The position numbers and the translations under genes are program-made. Shown in pieces: positions 6,857 to 9,400 of a DNA stretch of 9,400 bases. Origin of the DNA: Bacteroidetes bacterium 4572_114 (GTDB lineage Bacteria > Bacteroidota > Bacteroidia > Bacteroidales > 4484-276); contig NIVA01000064.1 of the NCBI GenBank assembly GCA_002254335.1, positions 1 through 9,400 on the forward strand. Reading direction: 5' to 3'. How positions within the stretch are numbered: position 1 is the stretch's first letter; every line of letters starts with the position of its first letter. The notes beneath the pieces are model-generated. The model did no database searches and was not told the origin of the DNA. It worked only from the letters and a program-made list of their open reading frames with translations.

Positions 6857-8029
6857 ATTTTGGTTTCTAGCAGCGAACCCATGCAATGTATTGACCTTTC
6901 TTTGAACAACTATTTCGAACCTAATCCCCTAATTTATAATATGGATGAAACTGAATGGCTTTTTGAAATCCCCTCCTCTTACCTTATTGCCGGAGAAAAC
7001 CTACTCGAAATTAACGGGCTTGATTATGCTGAAAACCCGGTCTCCGGAAATCCGGCTGTTTTGTCTATTCACCAGCAAAACAATACCTGGCTGCCCCCGG
7101 CTACGGAAGGGCCTGATACTTTTCATAATTTCGATGTTGAAATTGCTTATGGCCCGCCCACACCGAATTTTGAGGCAGATATACAATTTCCTACTTCTCA
7201 AGATAATGTTACATTTACCAGCGACTCACAAGATGGTGGGGTACAGTCATGGCTATGGGGTTTCGAACCCGATAATGTATCCTTCATTCAAGGTTCAGAG
7301 ACTTCACAAAATATTGTTGTAAAATTTGTAGGTATTCCGGGGCCTGTTGATGTTTCATTAACGGAAACCAATGAACAAGGTTCAGTCACAGAAACCAAAT
7401 ACAATTATATTAATGTTGTACCCGGCACAAATCCCCCGCCTATACCTGAATTTACAACCGGTACCGGATTGACCGCCATCGCAACCGGGCATTCTGTCGA
7501 TTTTGTCGATTTGTCAGATAATAATCCTACAACCTGGTTTTGGCAGTTTGAGGGGGGATATCCGGTGGACTCTGATATACAAAACCCTGAAAACATCTAT
7601 TACTCCACACCAGGATTTTATGATGTGTCGTTAACCGTTTCGGGTTATACCGATGACCCATTAACCCTGGTAAAAGAAGATTATATCGCAGTATATGAAG
7701 TACTACCGGTTTTAAATGTCGATTGCAACACTGATCATAATATTTATACAATAGGTGAAACTGTAACGTTTACTGCTATGATATTTGGCGGCACAACACC
7801 CTACAATTATACCATAAACTTTGATGGTGAATACATTTGTTCCGGTTTTACAGACGATAATGATATTTATGCAGAGTTTGAAAATGGTTTTTTATCCCCC
7901 GGTAACAAAACTATTTCCGTAGGTGTAACAGATGCAGGTTATCCCCAAAAAACTACAATCGTACTGGCAATGGTTTGCCGACCCGCAAACGGGCCTAACA
8001 CCTGCGTATCCGTCACCGGTCCCGTCTAG
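6857..8029 (+). pseudogene. Ig-like and PKD-repeat middle of the M23 protein, after the in-frame TAG
   Basis: The frame is the same as that of the M23 segment. The first residues, ILVSSSEPMQCIDLSL, complete the interrupted Ig-like domain, which closes with GENLLEINGLDYAENP. PKD-like domains follow: one from about 7154 (PTPNFEAD, W-L-W-G-F-E at 7250), one from about 7434 (PIPEFTTG, W-F-W-Q-F-E, then PGFYDVSLTVSGYTDD) and a more divergent one from about 7706 (VLNVDCNTDHNIYTIGETVT). PKD domains are usually extracellular binding or spacer modules. The TTG at 6860 has no ribosome binding site and is not a credible independent start. Near 8020-8030 the frame meets TAG TGA, while family-like sequence continues in the +1 frame. 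This segment is therefore a broken part of one gene or carries a sequence error. Confidence 0.75.
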
Positions 8030-8561
8030 TGAGATCCTATGGAATATCAACGCCCTGAATAACCCGGACACACATGCAAGTTACAGCGAGTTGGGGAATT
8101 ATCCGGTTACTTTGACCGTCTTGGACGAGTATGGGTGAGGTGTTACAAAAACTAAGCATCTTAATTTCTATGAAGGTATGAGATGTGTCTTTTTTAATGA
8201 ACCAATTGGTTCATCAGCCATAGGAATTTCATTAAAGCCGGTTGTGCCTATCAACCAGGATATTTTGTTTTGGGCAAACGATGCAACCTGTTGTGGAGAT
8301 CCTGGTTGTGCATATTATGATTATTTAAGAGAAATTACTGATATTCGTTGGAGATTGGTAAATGTAGTTTCCGGTGAGTATATTGCTAATTCTACAGTTC
8401 ACAAAACCAATCCTGATTCCTGCTATGCGATATGGAGGGAAGCAGTTTTTCAGCTAAAATTATCCCCTGCCCCGATTGTAGCGACAGCATCGGCCATGTA
8501 CCGGAAATGTTTTCGCAAGTTAAAAACGAGGGGCTTGTTGCAACCAATCCTGACAATTTAA
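8028..8561 (+). pseudogene. Frame-shifted continuation of the M23/PKD protein, with an internal TGA
   Basis: In the third frame, SSEILWNINALNNPD and YSELGNYPVTLTVLDEYG read as the end of a fourth PKD domain; the phrase G-N-Y-P-V-T-L-T-V is a PKD hallmark. A TGA at 8136-8138 follows 'DEYG', at a spot where Bacteroidota PKD repeats often have Cys. The frame then continues without interruption as GVTKTKHLNFYEGMRC. The next part (about 8178-8460) is cysteine-containing (DATCCGDPGCAYYDY) and Ig-like, ending in AIWREAVFQLKL. Beyond about 8470 this frame loses protein character (basic, MYRKCFRKLKTRG), and the real sequence resumes in the original frame, so the true segment ends near 8470. It has no credible start of its own. 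Confidence 0.6.
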
Positions 8562-8809
8562 AACCCCAACCACAGGTAAAGATATATCCAAACCCAACAA
8601 CAGGAATGGTCAACATAACTGTAAGTTTAAATTTTGGTAAACCTATCAGTATTAAACTCAGCCACATTAACGGCATCAAAATATTAGACGAAGAAAAAGA
8701 AAACCAGGACAAATTCATTTTGGATCTATCCACTTATCCAAAAGGTATCTATCTACTAACAATTAAAACAACCGACATGGTGTTTACCGAAAAGGTTGTG
8801 TTGCAGTGA
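8432..8809 (+). pseudogene. T9SS C-terminal sorting domain of the M23/PKD protein
   Basis: The second frame resumes as CPDCSDSIGHVPE at about 8475 and ends at a TGA (8807-8809). From about 8570 it is a typical type A T9SS sorting domain: QVKIYPNPTTG, then MVNITVSL, IKLSHINGIKIL, LDLSTYPKGIYLLTI and the terminal EKVVLQ. This marks the full protein for export through T9SS and surface anchoring or release. The ATG at 8432 lies in the overlap with the other frame, has no ribosome binding site, and the piece lacks a signal peptide, so it is the detached end of the M23 gene, not a separate gene. It ends 143 bases before the convergent nhaC stop. Confidence 0.75.
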
Positions 8810-8820
8810 TCCGGAAAATA

Positions 8821-8934
8821 GATGACGGATGACCGATGACCGACGACTAAAAGGAGTCCGTATGGATGACCGATGACCGATGACCGATGTCGGGTGACCG
8901 ATAACTGATGACCGATAACTGAAGACTTATGACC
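8821..8934. repeat. Intergenic heptamer tandem array (GATGACC, 4 + 10 units)
   Basis: Four units run 8821-8848 (gatgacg, gatgacc, gatgacc, gacgact). A 16-base spacer follows (8849-8864, aaaaggagtccgtatg). Ten units then run 8865-8934: gatgacc three times, gatgtcg, ggtgacc, gataact, gatgacc, gataact, gaagact, tatgacc. It fills nearly the whole gap between the convergent M23 and nhaC genes, leaving 11 bases on the left and 18 on the right. I see no clear hairpin terminator there. The degenerate units suggest an old array that has expanded and mutated. Confidence 0.85.
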
Positions 8935-8952
8935 AAAAACGAGAGAAAAACA

Positions 8953-9400
8953 TCACCCAACCTTCAAAACCGTCTTCGGCAACTTGCGGCCTGCAAAATG
9001 TACGATGAGATAAAGTACCAGGATATTAATTGGGAAAAGTATATAGGCCGGCACACCATAAGCAGCAGGGATAGTGCCCAGGAACATACCAACCCCGCCA
9101 ACGGTCAAAGCATAAGGCATTTGTGTGCGCACATGGTCGATGTGGTTGCACGAACTGGCCAAAGAGCTTAGAATGGTGGTATCAGAAATTGGCGAACAAT
9201 GATCGCCCAAAACCGAACATTATGGAAAATTGACATGGAAGTGTCATACCCCAGCCCGTTTTCACTGCAAATAAGCCAGGAGGTGGGCAGGATAAGCGGA
9301 TAAAGTATGGCCATGGTGCCCCAGGACGAACCGGTAGAAAACGACACCAGGGCAGCCAACAAAAACGTGAGCGCGGGCACAAGAAAGGGTGAAAGTTTAA
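8953..9400 (-). pseudogene. nhaC: NhaC-family Na+/H+ antiporter, C-terminal part, frame-shifted, cut by window edge
   Basis: On the minus strand, the frame open at the right edge reads KLSPFLVPALTFLLAALVSF, then STGSSWGTMAILYPLILP and ends sensibly at SMSIFHNV (about 9216). The adjacent frame takes over at about 9216 with SVLGDHCSPISDTTILSS, then HIDHVRTQMPYALTVGG, a long hydrophobic stretch and the stop at 8953-8955. GDHCSPISDTTILSS and HIDHVRTQ are signature stretches of NhaC-type antiporters, inner-membrane proteins that exchange Na+ for H+. The junction lacks the few small and hydrophobic residues that I recall separating these motifs in the family. A deletion of roughly 20 bases (any 3n+1 length fits) would explain both the loss and the frame change. 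The start lies outside the window. The gene is convergent to the plus-strand cluster and unlikely to be related in function. Confidence 0.8.

Noticed and set aside
8018..8032. Programmed +1 frameshift at GTC TAG TGA
   Set aside because: A slow stop codon is present, but the P-site tRNA on GUC could not re-pair well with UCU, and the same frame meets another stop soon after; an indel is simpler.
8136..8138. TGA as a selenocysteine codon
   Set aside because: PKD domains have no selenocysteine role, and I saw no convincing downstream hairpin; a damaged or misread Cys, Trp or Arg codon is more likely.
8821..8934. CRISPR array
   Set aside because: The units are seven bases and contiguous, with only one 16-base spacer, which does not match CRISPR repeat-spacer geometry.
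8929..9171. Plus-strand open frame of 80 codons beginning at an ATG
   Set aside because: It lies antisense to the strongly recognisable nhaC sequence and its translation resembles nothing; it is a shadow.

Overview
The window looks like chromosomal DNA from a member of the Bacteroidota. Two proteins end in a type IX secretion (T9SS) C-terminal sorting domain with the YPNP motif. Another carries the GNVGIGT-repeat/coiled-coil-tail architecture common in that phylum. PKD and Ig-like domains are abundant, most starts lack a Shine-Dalgarno sequence, and an NhaC-type antiporter closes the window. A finer placement (for example Marinilabiliales-like) would be a guess.

Layout. Bases 1-480 hold the 3' end of an unrecognised gene. 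A tightly packed plus-strand run of exported proteins follows: a T9SS-sorted beta-propeller-like protein (506-2017); a tail-fibre/adhesin-like protein with YadA-type head repeats and a coiled-coil tail (2014-4446, interrupted by an in-frame TAG at 3796); a signal-peptide protein of unknown function (4450-5490); and a large M23 peptidase/Ig-like/PKD/T9SS protein (5471-8809, broken by a TAG, two frame changes and a TGA). Gaps are 0-25 bases, with 4- and 20-base overlaps, so this is probably one transcription unit. Bases 8821-8934 contain 14 heptamer units (consensus GATGACC) between convergent genes. From 8953 to beyond the right edge, on the minus strand, lies the C-terminal part of an NhaC Na+/H+ antiporter gene, also broken by a frame change.

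How they may work together. All four plus-strand products after the first gene have signal peptides. Two should cross the outer membrane by T9SS, and one has the build of a multimeric fibre or adhesin. I infer an envelope/cell-surface cluster, with the M23 domain acting on peptidoglycan or a similar peptide substrate. I do not recognise a named system, and no defence, CRISPR, transposon or RNA gene was seen.

The most striking property is the number of lesions from 3.8 kb rightward. There are two in-frame TAGs, one in-frame TGA, two opposite frame changes in the M23 gene and one in nhaC, while the protein sequence on both sides of each stays family-like. Recent gene decay or uncorrected sequencing/assembly error explains this best. 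Amber recoding is a weaker alternative that cannot explain the frame changes.
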